Assembly (NCBI GenBank): GCA_964568625.1
Contig: CAZMQG010000014.1
Coordinates: 1-41,327, forward strand
Source: JBAZAX01 sp964568625
GTDB taxonomy: Bacteria; Babelota; Babeliae; Babelales; RVW-14
Length of the DNA: 41,327 nt
Reading direction: 5' to 3'
The notes below the pieces were generated by a model that did not search any database, was not told the DNA's origin, and saw only the letters and a program-made list of their open reading frames with translations. Numbering within the stretch: the first letter of the stretch is position 1; each line of letters begins with the position of its first letter. The position numbers and the translations under genes are program-made. This document shows positions 29,427-37,431 of this stretch, piece by piece.

Positions 29427-32195
29427 ATGAAAAGGTTATGCAAAAGTCTTATTTTTATAATAAGTATCTTAAGCTTTCAATATCAATTGTATGGAATGGC
29501 CTCACGTAATACTTTGTGGGATTCGATGTCATCTCAAGAAAAAAGTGTAAAAAATCAATATATTACACAGTGTTGCGACACGTGTGAGCGATATATGAAA
29601 ATTGATTTTTTTGAAAAGCAGTTCATTAAGGATTTTCTTTCAATGATACATGCAGAAATTGATGGTCTTGAGTTACAAAAAATGTATTTAGAACAGGATA
29701 AGCATATTTCCTCTGCAGATAGAGATTTGCGGTTAAAGAGTATTGACCAAAAAATTGTACGCAAATATAGTGAGTGCGATAGACTCTGGCAGGTTCATGA
29801 GCGGTATCAGATGAACTTGTTAACTTTTAATGAACTTTCTGATTTACAAGAATTTATTCGAGAACGCGATTCTCATAAAACTGCTCCAGATGTTAATCAA
29901 CAAATATTCGCACAGCTTGATCCATCACATTATGCACATTCTCCGCTTGAACGCCAGTTATTGGAACAATTGCATATGTTTGCTCTGGATGATCAAATGT
30001 GGTTGCAACATATGGCTCATATCAGTTCGAATCGAATCGAAAAAAAACGTTCTGACGTGTGGCGTTATATTCAGCATCCAAAACAATTAATATTGGGAAA
30101 AATTTTTTCTGCTGCTGTGGATGGATGTCCGGTGGCTCAGGCGTTTGTTCGTCGTTATCATTTTGATTTTATACTTTCAAATGAGCCCATATCTTGTACA
30201 TCAACATTGCCATTGCAATTATTTCCGACGCCGGAACTTCCACAATCAGCTCCATCGACTTCATCTTCATCTGATGCGTCATTGACTGAGAACAAAAGCA
30301 AATTAAATCCTGAAGCCCCTGCATTTATACCAAGTTTTATAAGATTGAGCGCATTGCCTAAAAAGAAGGTTGCAGCACCTGATGCTTTGGTTCATACAGA
30401 AGTTGTAGAACGACAAGATTTTTCTGCACAACAAGATTTACCTCGGACTAGTGCAGTTGCTACACAATCTTTGAATCCAAGCGATAAACAGCATGATGTT
30501 AAGAAACATGCTCCTATAATACAATCTACTACCAGAGATTTGGAGTCAAGTTCTGTTACCTTGCATTCAGACCCTGAAAAACTCGTTGCGGCACCTGAGG
30601 TTTTAGTCCCAACAGGGGTTGCAGCGCAACAACATCAAGATCAAGCTGCACATTTTGTACAAATGAGCCGTAAAAAGCAGCATGCTAAAGAATATAAGCG
30701 TAAAAAAGGGAAACAGCCAGAAGTGCAAGAGTCTGCAACACAAGAACCTATCAGTCAGGAGCCTGTGCCCAGACAGGAGTCTGAAATCAGGCAGGCACCT
30801 GAAAAAAAGGTTGAGCAGAGAAAAGAAGCGGTTCAATCTGCAGCACAATCGTCATCACAACCAGCGCCTCAAGTATCAAAACAAGAGGTCCATGAACAGC
30901 CGGTGCAGGTAGATAACAATGCACTCATAAAACGTTTTTATAATGAAGGCATGCATGATCAAGCGATTACATTTATTGAAAAGTTAGGAAATAAACACCT
31001 TCTTTCTTGGTATCGTGGTGTTTGTTTGTTGCAACGCCAAGGGCGAGAAGATATTAAAAATGCAATTGATTTACTAGAACCCTTATTTTCACTTATTCCA
31101 GGCCGTAAATATCTTGATAGAAGAGAATTGGTTGGATTTGATGATGCTGTTAGAGTATTAAGTCAAAATCTTGATAATAGATATGTGAAGGCTTTTTTAA
31201 TTAGATTATTAATATCTGTAGGTACTTGTCCTAGAAAAGCATTAATACAAAGCTTTGTCAGAGAGGCTTCTTCTATTTCTGATGCCTCAATCCAATTTCT
31301 TATTTTTTATATTTATGACAAAGGATTAATTCCTCAGAGTGAATCATCTATGCAGTTTGTTTACCATTTGATTACCGCTCTTGATAATCCATCATTGAGA
31401 CAGAATATACGAGAAGAAGTTATTTATTTTTTACATAAAATAGGTCAGCCTTTATTTGATGTAAATTTTCAAGCTAAATTGCACGATCAGGCTTCTTATC
31501 CACATGATGACATTAATACACGTTGTGCAATATCTGCTTGTTATGCACTTGTTCCGGTTTTACTTAATTCAGATCCATTAGAAGCTGCATGTATGTTTAT
31601 TGCCGCAGAAAATACGGTTGCTTTCCTCTGTAAAATACTTCAGGCAGAGGGTAGAGATGGTGCGGCTGAGGCTTTGGCTTATTTGCCTGCAGGCGCTATT
31701 GCTCTAAATGCTTTGCAAAAGTTTATAAATCAACAAAGAAATATTGACGTATTATCTGCGCTGATATTTAGTTATTCAAGACGTTATCTCAGTGTCATTT
31801 GTCATAGTGATTTGAGTGTCGATTTGGCTGCAATCAGTAGACAATTTTTGGCAGATTCAAAACAATATTTTAGCTCAGCAGATCACACGAATCAACATCG
31901 TTTATTGCTGCTTAGCATAGCAAGCAATGCATACAGCATGCTTGGTTGCAAATTAGGTATTAAAAGAGATATTTTAATAGAGTTAATGCGAGGCGTTGTT
32001 GCCGTTTCTCCGGAACAGTACTGGTTTTTTAGATATAATTTGGAAAGCCTTATTGCCGGGAGTCAAGATGAGCACGTTACTGCTTTAAATTCATACAGAT
32101 CGCGTATTGCTTTTGCTCGAAAAGATGCATTAATAAGCTCGATGATAATAAGTGGTCTTAAAAAAGAATCATCATGGTGGTGTACGATTTTATAA
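29427..32195 (+). CDS. large exported protein with P/Q/E-rich middle region
   Basis: 922 residues with signal peptide (core about 9-22) and GGAGG before the ATG. Residues ~30-245 are helical; ~260-490 are low-complexity, rich in Pro, Gln, Ser and Glu, with a duplicated segment (V-A-A-P-D-A-L-V-H-T / V-A-A-P-E-V-L-V-P-T) and many QEPV-like repeats; ~495-922 is helical and repeat-like, perhaps TPR- or HEAT-type. No catalytic motif seen. It is probably a secreted or surface-linked protein with a flexible linker between two helical domains. No family recognised. Confidence 0.65.
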   Translation: MKRLCKSLIFIISILSFQYQLYGMASRNTLWDSMSSQEKSVKNQYITQCCDTCERYMKIDFFEKQFIKDFLSMIHAEIDGLELQKMYLEQDKHISSADRDLRLKSIDQKIVRKYSECDRLWQVHERYQMNLLTFNELSDLQEFIRERDSHKTAPDVNQQIFAQLDPSHYAHSPLERQLLEQLHMFALDDQMWLQHMAHISSNRIEKKRSDVWRYIQHPKQLILGKIFSAAVDGCPVAQAFVRRYHFDFILSNEPISCTSTLPLQLFPTPELPQSAPSTSSSSDASLTENKSKLNPEAPAFIPSFIRLSALPKKKVAAPDALVHTEVVERQDFSAQQDLPRTSAVATQSLNPSDKQHDVKKHAPIIQSTTRDLESSSVTLHSDPEKLVAAPEVLVPTGVAAQQHQDQAAHFVQMSRKKQHAKEYKRKKGKQPEVQESATQEPISQEPVPRQESEIRQAPEKKVEQRKEAVQSAAQSSSQPAPQVSKQEVHEQPVQVDNNALIKRFYNEGMHDQAITFIEKLGNKHLLSWYRGVCLLQRQGREDIKNAIDLLEPLFSLIPGRKYLDRRELVGFDDAVRVLSQNLDNRYVKAFLIRLLISVGTCPRKALIQSFVREASSISDASIQFLIFYIYDKGLIPQSESSMQFVYHLITALDNPSLRQNIREEVIYFLHKIGQPLFDVNFQAKLHDQASYPHDDINTRCAISACYALVPVLLNSDPLEAACMFIAAENTVAFLCKILQAEGRDGAAEALAYLPAGAIALNALQKFINQQRNIDVLSALIFSYSRRYLSVICHSDLSVDLAAISRQFLADSKQYFSSADHTNQHRLLLLSIASNAYSMLGCKLGIKRDILIELMRGVVAVSPEQYWFFRYNLESLIAGSQDEHVTALNSYRSRIAFARKDALISSMIISGLKKESSWWCTIL

Positions 32196-32220
32196 AATTG
32201 TTGTTATTAAAAAAGTATTT

Positions 32221-32267
32221 TGGTGGTTTTTATAAAATAATAAAATATACAAAAACCACCATTTTTT
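32221..32267 (+). terminator. terminator after the 922-residue gene
   Basis: Perfect 11-base stem (TGGTGGTTTTT 32221-32231, AAAAACCACCA 32251-32261) with a 19-base loop and T6. Confidence 0.85.
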
Positions 32268-32376
32268 GTGTAAAAATATTGCGCGAAATATAACTGAATT
32301 TATACTCAGGGTTATTGGTAAACTTAGACAAGTAAAATTATGCAAAATTACATAAAGTTTATGCAAAGGGTTTTTG

Positions 32377-33273
32377 ATGTTCGAATTAATTCATGTCTGT
32401 GGAAATACATGGTATATCAAATCACCTACTAATGTTGGCTTATTTGTAACAGATAGCAATAAAGCTATTCTAATTGACAGTGGCAACAGTAAAGAGTATG
32501 CGATACGAATTTTATCCATTCTTCGATCGAAGAATTGGGATCTTAAAATGATTATCAACACACATTCCAATGCTGATCATGTTGGAGGAAATTCATATTT
32601 TCAAGAAAAAACAAATTGTCGCATTGCAGCAACTCGTGCCGAAGGCGCTTTTATATCAGATCCGTTTTTTGAGTCATCATTTTTATTTGGTGCATATCCT
32701 AATTCCAAAATGAGAAATAAATTTCTGTTGGCACAGCCTTCCAAAGTGACTGATATCATATCTTATGATTGCAAAGATGGTTTGATTGCGGATACAACGC
32801 TTAAAGCAATTTCATTACCAGGGCACTTTATGGATATGATAGGTGTAATGACTCCTGATAAAGTTTTTTTTGCCGGAGACAGTCTTTTCAGTTCAAACGT
32901 GTTGAATAAATATCAAATAACGTTTCTTTACGATGTTAAAAGTTTTATTCAGACATTGGATAAACTTGAGCAGCTGGATGCATGCCTTTTTATCCCATCT
33001 CATGCGGATTCGACTGATGATATTAAACAACTTGTGAAAACAAACAGAGACAAAATAAATGAAGTTATCGACACTATCTTGAAATATTGTGATGAACCAA
33101 TTAATTTTGAAGATCTTTTGAAAAAATTATTTGATCACTATGGATTAATCTTGGATTTTAATCAGTATATTCTTGTGGGTAGTACGGTTAAATCATATCT
33201 ATCATATCTTTATGATTCAAAACAAATTGAAGCAATTTTTGAAAATAATATTTTGTTATGGAAGAAGATTTGA
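32377..33273 (+). CDS. metallo-beta-lactamase-fold hydrolase
   Basis: 298 residues from ATG 32377 with AAAGGG seven bases before; the TTG one codon upstream is not needed. MBL motifs: H63-S-N-A-D67-H68-V-G-G (first metal motif, second His replaced by Asn), L-P-G-H-F (next His), F-A-G-D-S (metal Asp) and S-H-A-D near 210. Such enzymes hydrolyse thioesters, lactones, phosphoesters and similar bonds; the substrate is not visible. The ~70-residue C-terminal tail is extra. No signal peptide, so cytoplasmic. It ends 6 bases from the convergent RING-like gene. Confidence 0.8.
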   Translation: MFELIHVCGNTWYIKSPTNVGLFVTDSNKAILIDSGNSKEYAIRILSILRSKNWDLKMIINTHSNADHVGGNSYFQEKTNCRIAATRAEGAFISDPFFESSFLFGAYPNSKMRNKFLLAQPSKVTDIISYDCKDGLIADTTLKAISLPGHFMDMIGVMTPDKVFFAGDSLFSSNVLNKYQITFLYDVKSFIQTLDKLEQLDACLFIPSHADSTDDIKQLVKTNRDKINEVIDTILKYCDEPINFEDLLKKLFDHYGLILDFNQYILVGSTVKSYLSYLYDSKQIEAIFENNILLWKKI

Positions 33274-33279
33274 TAAATT

Positions 33280-33936
33280 TTATATTTCTTTAGGCAATGC
33301 TTTTAATTTATACCAAAAATCTTCCGGCATAATTTTACCGCATGTGGTGCAGATTATTTCGGCTGCATGTTTGTCATAACATTTTTTATGTATTATTTTC
33401 CCGCAATTTAAAAGCATTGCTGCCCGTCGATTTTTTATTTTTTTAAGGCAAAGTGTGCAATTTTGCGTATTAATTACGTGCTCTCGAAAGTATGTGCTCA
33501 ACGCAATTTCAATGAGATATTGAATTATTTTAGGTTTGTTAAATTCTTGTATTGCGAAAAGTGTGGCGTCTATTATTCCGCTGTTGAGATGAATTTGAGA
33601 AATGGTAGTGGTTGTCTGACGTTCATCGGAAACCGAAATATTTTTTAAAAGACATGTGGCATCTGTGGTGTCTGTGTACGGCGTAAATGTTAGCATTACG
33701 AAAGTTATATCAAATGTGTTGGGTGGGCTTAGCGGAGAAAGCTTTTTGTTGAGACTATCTATTTTATACTCCAATTGAATCATGTTTTCTTGTTGAGTTT
33801 TTAATATTAAGTTGCATTGAAAATTTGGTTTGATAAAAAGTGTTTGTGGTGGTTCTATTTGTTCCATTGGCTTGATGATTGGTGTTACAAATTCCGCTGC
33901 CATTAAAATAAGAAATTTCAAAAATAATTTATTCAT
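33280..33936 (-). CDS. exported protein with C-terminal RING-like zinc finger
   Basis: 218 residues. N-terminus: short basic start and hydrophobic core 4-20, a probable signal peptide or anchor. The C-terminal ~45 residues hold C160-x2-C163, C178, H183, C186, H190, C196-x2-C199, close to RING/RING-H2 spacing. RING domains are E3 ubiquitin ligases of eukaryotes; in bacteria they appear in effectors of host-associated species. The spacing between the third Cys and the His is one longer than usual, so another zinc finger is possible. The middle (25-150) is not recognised. Confidence 0.55.
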   Translation of the reverse strand: MNKLFLKFLILMAAEFVTPIIKPMEQIEPPQTLFIKPNFQCNLILKTQQENMIQLEYKIDSLNKKLSPLSPPNTFDITFVMLTFTPYTDTTDATCLLKNISVSDERQTTTTISQIHLNSGIIDATLFAIQEFNKPKIIQYLIEIALSTYFREHVINTQNCTLCLKKIKNRRAAMLLNCGKIIHKKCYDKHAAEIICTTCGKIMPEDFWYKLKALPKEI

Positions 33937-34015
33937 TTTTCTCCTATTACTGTTATATTAACGACCAAAGTTGTGAAGATTTTACCATGTGTATGAATGA
34001 AAAGGAAAGTGAATT

Positions 34016-35365
34016 ATGATTTCTAATTTAAAAAAAATAATAACATTTTTACCTGCAGTTACTTTGTTAAGTGCAATGCCATCCACTTATGATCAAGGGC
34101 TCGCTAAGAGTGATTTTGAATATATTCGTGAGGCTGCTTTAAACGGTAGTGCAGAAGCACAGTTTCTTTATGGAATTTGTTGTCAATGTGGTTATAAAAC
34201 AAAATTGGATTTAAAAGAGGCTTTTGAATGGTTTAAAAAGGCGGCCGAACAGGGTGATGTAGGTGGACAAAATGGACTTTCCTCTTGCTATGAGTGTGGT
34301 TACGGAACAGAGCAAAATTTAGAAAAGGCTTTTGAGTGGAGTAGTAAGGCGGCAGAACAGGGGGATGCATATGCTCAGTATAATCTTAGTAATTTCTATG
34401 AGTATGGAGAAGGAACAGAGAAAGATTTAGAAAAATCGTTTGAGTGGAAGAAAAAAGCGGCAGAACAGGGTGTTGCGGATGCGCTGTATGATCTTGGATA
34501 TTGTTATGAATATGGAAAAGGAACAGATGTTGACTTGAAAAAAGCATTTGAATGGTACAGTAAAGCGGCAGAGCATGGAGATTCCGAAGCACAGAATAAG
34601 CTTGGATATTTTTATAGATTTGGAGAAGGAACAGAAATAAATTTAGAGAAATCATTTGAATGGTATGGAAAGGCCGCAGAACAGGAAAATTTCGAAGCAC
34701 AGAATGAGCTTGGTTATTTTTACGAATTGGGTTTGGGGACGGATGTTGACTTGAAAAAAGCATTTGAATGGTATAGCAAGTCTGCAGACCAAGGATATGG
34801 AAATAATTATGCAATATATAATCTTGGTTTGTGCTATGAGTATGGCAAAGGAACAGAAATAGATTTGAAAAAAGCTTTTGAATTGTATAATAAGGCTGCA
34901 GATCGTGGACATTCTGCTGCAATATACAGACTTGCATATTGCTATGAATATGGATTAGGAACGAAGAAAAATTTAAACATGGCTTTTAAATGGTATAAGT
35001 GTTCTGCCGAGCAGGGAAATTCTTATGCACAAAATAATCTAGGGGTATTGTATGAGTTTGGTACAGGCGTTTCTAAAGATTTGAAAAAAGCTTTTGAATT
35101 TTACAGTAAGTCTGCTGAACAGGAAAATATGTATGGGCAGTACAACCTCGGGCGTTATTTTTTTGAATTACGTAATTTTAAAGAAGCTTATGAATGGTTG
35201 AAGTTATCAGCAGCGCAGGGACATACCTCAGCCCAATCTATGATAGATCAATATTGGAAGCCTAATTCTGATGTTTTGATAGAAGCCTCAAGTAATCAAA
35301 CTGACAAAAAATCTGAAAAAGAAGAGAGCAGTTTGTGGCAGAAAGTTTGTAACTTTTTTAATTAA
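34016..35365 (+). CDS. exported Sel1-repeat (TPR-like) protein
   Basis: 449 residues with signal peptide (core about 8-22). About ten Sel1 repeats of 36 residues follow (A-E-Q-G-D-x-x-A-Q, L-G-x-x-Y-E-x-G-x-G-T, D-L-K-K-A-F-E-W), ending in a degenerate repeat and a charged tail. Sel1 proteins form helical solenoids for protein binding, and in intracellular bacteria many act on host proteins. Two repeats share long identical DNA (34526-34553 and 34743-34774), pointing to recent gene conversion. GGAAAG lies before the ATG. The gene is convergent with the next, sharing the terminator at 35409. Confidence 0.88.
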   Translation: MISNLKKIITFLPAVTLLSAMPSTYDQGLAKSDFEYIREAALNGSAEAQFLYGICCQCGYKTKLDLKEAFEWFKKAAEQGDVGGQNGLSSCYECGYGTEQNLEKAFEWSSKAAEQGDAYAQYNLSNFYEYGEGTEKDLEKSFEWKKKAAEQGVADALYDLGYCYEYGKGTDVDLKKAFEWYSKAAEHGDSEAQNKLGYFYRFGEGTEINLEKSFEWYGKAAEQENFEAQNELGYFYELGLGTDVDLKKAFEWYSKSADQGYGNNYAIYNLGLCYEYGKGTEIDLKKAFELYNKAADRGHSAAIYRLAYCYEYGLGTKKNLNMAFKWYKCSAEQGNSYAQNNLGVLYEFGTGVSKDLKKAFEFYSKSAEQENMYGQYNLGRYFFELRNFKEAYEWLKLSAAQGHTSAQSMIDQYWKPNSDVLIEASSNQTDKKSEKEESSLWQKVCNFFN

Positions 35366-35408
35366 AAATTTTAAAAAATTTTAACTGTGAATGTACATTA
35401 AAGAAAAA

Positions 35409-35431
35409 GGCCCCAGTTTTTTGCTGGGGCC
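35409..35431. terminator. bidirectional terminator
   Basis: GGCCCCAG / CTGGGGCC, 8-base GC-rich stem with a 7-base loop. On the minus strand TTTTTCTTT follows; on the plus strand the tail is weaker. It ends both the Sel1 gene and the convergent gene at 35463. Confidence 0.85.
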
Positions 35432-35462
35432 ATAATAATTTATATGCTTTATGCGTAGTTCT

Positions 35463-35963
35463 TTAGAAACGTAACCTATCTGAATCCCAGTTAACATGAT
35501 TTACGCAGCTTTCGGGGTTTTCCTCAGTTACGTTAAAACTTCCTTTGGAGATTACATCAAATTTGTAAGTTGGGTAATAACTTGAGGCTGCTTTTCGTAT
35601 AGCCTCATCTTGGGTATCTCCGAAAGCAATGGCATTACTGTAAGTGTGTTCACCCTTTTTGGCCGTGACTATAGCCCAGTACCCTTTATTTCTGGGGGAT
35701 ATTGTTCCAAAATCGTCAAGCGATAGCTCATAATCCTCATAACTTTGATGGTTTATCCAATAATTAGCTTTAAATGCCTCATCGTCCAGACGTGAGGCTA
35801 TTAAGGTTTTCCAATCTTGACCATGTTGTGAATACGTAAAATGTAAAAAGTATCCGCATATGCATCCCAAGTGTCTACTCCATATGTAATATCCTCCGGC
35901 TGCGGCATTTAATGACATACATGAAAGAAGCGAAATTCCAACTAGATAACAAATTTTTTTCAT
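35463..35963 (-). CDS. small exported protein, function unknown
   Basis: 166 residues with signal peptide (core about 6-20, A-A-A-G). The mature part is rich in Tyr and Trp, with Y-W-A-I-V-T-A-K-K and A-I-A-F-G-D-T-Q-D-E-A-I-R-K-A, the latter slightly reminiscent of DUF4189-type exported proteins. A ribosome binding site (AGGAGA) is at good distance. Periplasmic or secreted; function not recognised. Confidence 0.6.
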   Translation of the reverse strand: MKKICYLVGISLLSCMSLNAAAGGYYIWSRHLGCICGYFLHFTYSQHGQDWKTLIASRLDDEAFKANYWINHQSYEDYELSLDDFGTISPRNKGYWAIVTAKKGEHTYSNAIAFGDTQDEAIRKAASSYYPTYKFDVISKGSFNVTEENPESCVNHVNWDSDRLRF

Positions 35964-36279
35964 AAACGTTCTCCTAGTTAATCTTTTAAAATGATTTTAG
36001 TGTTATTCTAAAATGTGTATATTTGAAAGTATTAGATATAGTTTTGAAATCTCCTTTTTTAAAATTAATTTTTTATAAAAAATTATTAAACTAAAGAAAA
36101 TATATCAAAAATATTAAAAAGTTTAATTATTAATTTAAGAAAAATATAAAATTAGAATTTATATTTTTTATTATAAATAAGATAAAAAATATTATCCGTT
36201 AAATCGTCTTGCGTCAGGTATTTACACCTATAATATAAGAAATTTGCTTTGCCAAAATTTATGCAAACAAGTGCGTTGT
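35964..36279. other. AT-rich intergenic region without gene
   Basis: About 316 bases, extremely A+T-rich around 36000-36180. It contains the upstream region of the gene at 35463 and the end of 36280. No open frame, stable hairpin or repeat I can support. Confidence 0.6.
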
Positions 36280-36768
36280 CTACTGCTGAGCTTCAGGGAT
36301 TAATAAGCAGCGTCTGTAGATTTGCTGCTTTGAGTCGGTAACATATTCCATGGCAATATAATAAAGAGTTTCATCATAAATAAAAGGTCCTGGATTTATG
36401 TAAAAAATTCCATCCTCAATGCCACTTATATTAAAAGATAATAAATTTCTTTCGGCGCTAATTTGGAACTTAATAACATCACCAAACATTGCTGTAGGCA
36501 GGTATATATCAAACGCTAAAATATCGCTTGGAATTTGTACCATGGTATCGAATAAATATTCGTCTGAAAAAAATGTGGATTTATAAGTTGCATTTTCATA
36601 TTTGTATTCGATATAAGGGAAAACAATTGCACCCGAAGTTTGATGCCAAGATAAGTATTCGTTTTGTAGTTGTGGGGATAATTTTAAAAAAGAAACAGCT
36701 GTCACAGAGTGTGCAAATATTGCAATCATGGCAATCGTAGCAAGCAGTGTAGATTTAATTTTTTGCAT
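36280..36768 (-). CDS. small exported protein, tandem paralog 2
   Basis: 162 residues with signal peptide (core about 8-24). Clearly homologous to the neighbour at 36804: shared F-K-L-S, I-V-F-P-Y-I-x-Y-K, Y-F-F-S-D and P-S-D-I-L-x-F-D-I-Y-L-P-T-x-M-F-G. The pair arose by tandem duplication and lies 35 bases apart on the same strand. Mature protein is likely beta-rich; no family recognised. Diverged C-termini suggest different targets. Confidence 0.6.
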   Translation of the reverse strand: MQKIKSTLLATIAMIAIFAHSVTAVSFLKLSPQLQNEYLSWHQTSGAIVFPYIEYKYENATYKSTFFSDEYLFDTMVQIPSDILAFDIYLPTAMFGDVIKFQISAERNLLSFNISGIEDGIFYINPGPFIYDETLYYIAMEYVTDSKQQIYRRCLLIPEAQQ

Positions 36769-36803
36769 AAATAAAACTCCCTTTATTTTTGAAATCGTCT
36801 GAA

Positions 36804-37334
36804 TTAAGGCATGTTACTTATGGAAACAAGTATATTGCTTCTTTCTTGATTTTCTCTAATTAACATACATTGTGCACAAATTGGTCCCTCTGAATTAAAA
36901 ATGTATCTCATATCAATAGAATAGTTTCCCTCAGAGATAAAAGATTGTGGTTGTGGGTGGAGAACTGCACTTAATATTTCTTGGTCAAGATGAGAAAAAT
37001 CTGGGGCTGGAAAATGACATCTTGCCGGGCTAAATGTAAATCTAATATATTTTCCAAACATTGTAGTTGGCAGGTATATATCAAACTCTAAAATATCACT
37101 TGGAATTTCTACTGATGTATCGAACCATTCTTTGTCTGAAAAAAAATAAATTTTATTAGTTACGTCTCCAATTTTGTATGCGATATAAGGGAAAACAATT
37201 AATCCTGTCTCTTTGTTCAAAGCGATGTAAGTTTGCTGAAGATTTTGGGATAGTTTAAAAGATGTAACTGCTTGTAATGAAGATATGGCAAATAAAGCAA
37301 TCACAGAAAAATATATAGATTTAATTTTATACAT
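36804..37334 (-). CDS. small exported protein, tandem paralog 1
   Basis: 176 residues with signal peptide (core about 8-22). Homologous to 36280 in the first ~100 mature residues, most strongly at I-P-S-D-I-L-E-F-D-I-Y-L-P-T. The last third differs and has C-x-x-C (C-A-Q-C) and a Pro-rich stretch. First gene of the two-gene unit. Function not recognised. Confidence 0.6.
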   Translation of the reverse strand: MYKIKSIYFSVIALFAISSLQAVTSFKLSQNLQQTYIALNKETGLIVFPYIAYKIGDVTNKIYFFSDKEWFDTSVEIPSDILEFDIYLPTTMFGKYIRFTFSPARCHFPAPDFSHLDQEILSAVLHPQPQSFISEGNYSIDMRYIFNSEGPICAQCMLIRENQERSNILVSISNMP

Positions 37335-37431
37335 GGAAAACTTCTTTCTTTAACGAAAAATATGTAAATTTATATTTCTGTGTTTAGTATAATCTGGTAA
37401 AAATATTTTTCGATAAATAATTGAAGTAAAG

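Noticed and set aside
34386..34937. 183-codon minus-strand frame opposite the Sel1 gene
   Set aside because: The periodic sequence is only the mirror of the Sel1 repeats; the plus strand has a start, signal peptide and known repeats.
34200..35240. CRISPR-like regular repeats
   Set aside because: The ~108-base period is coding (Sel1 repeats of 36 residues) without spacers or palindromic units.
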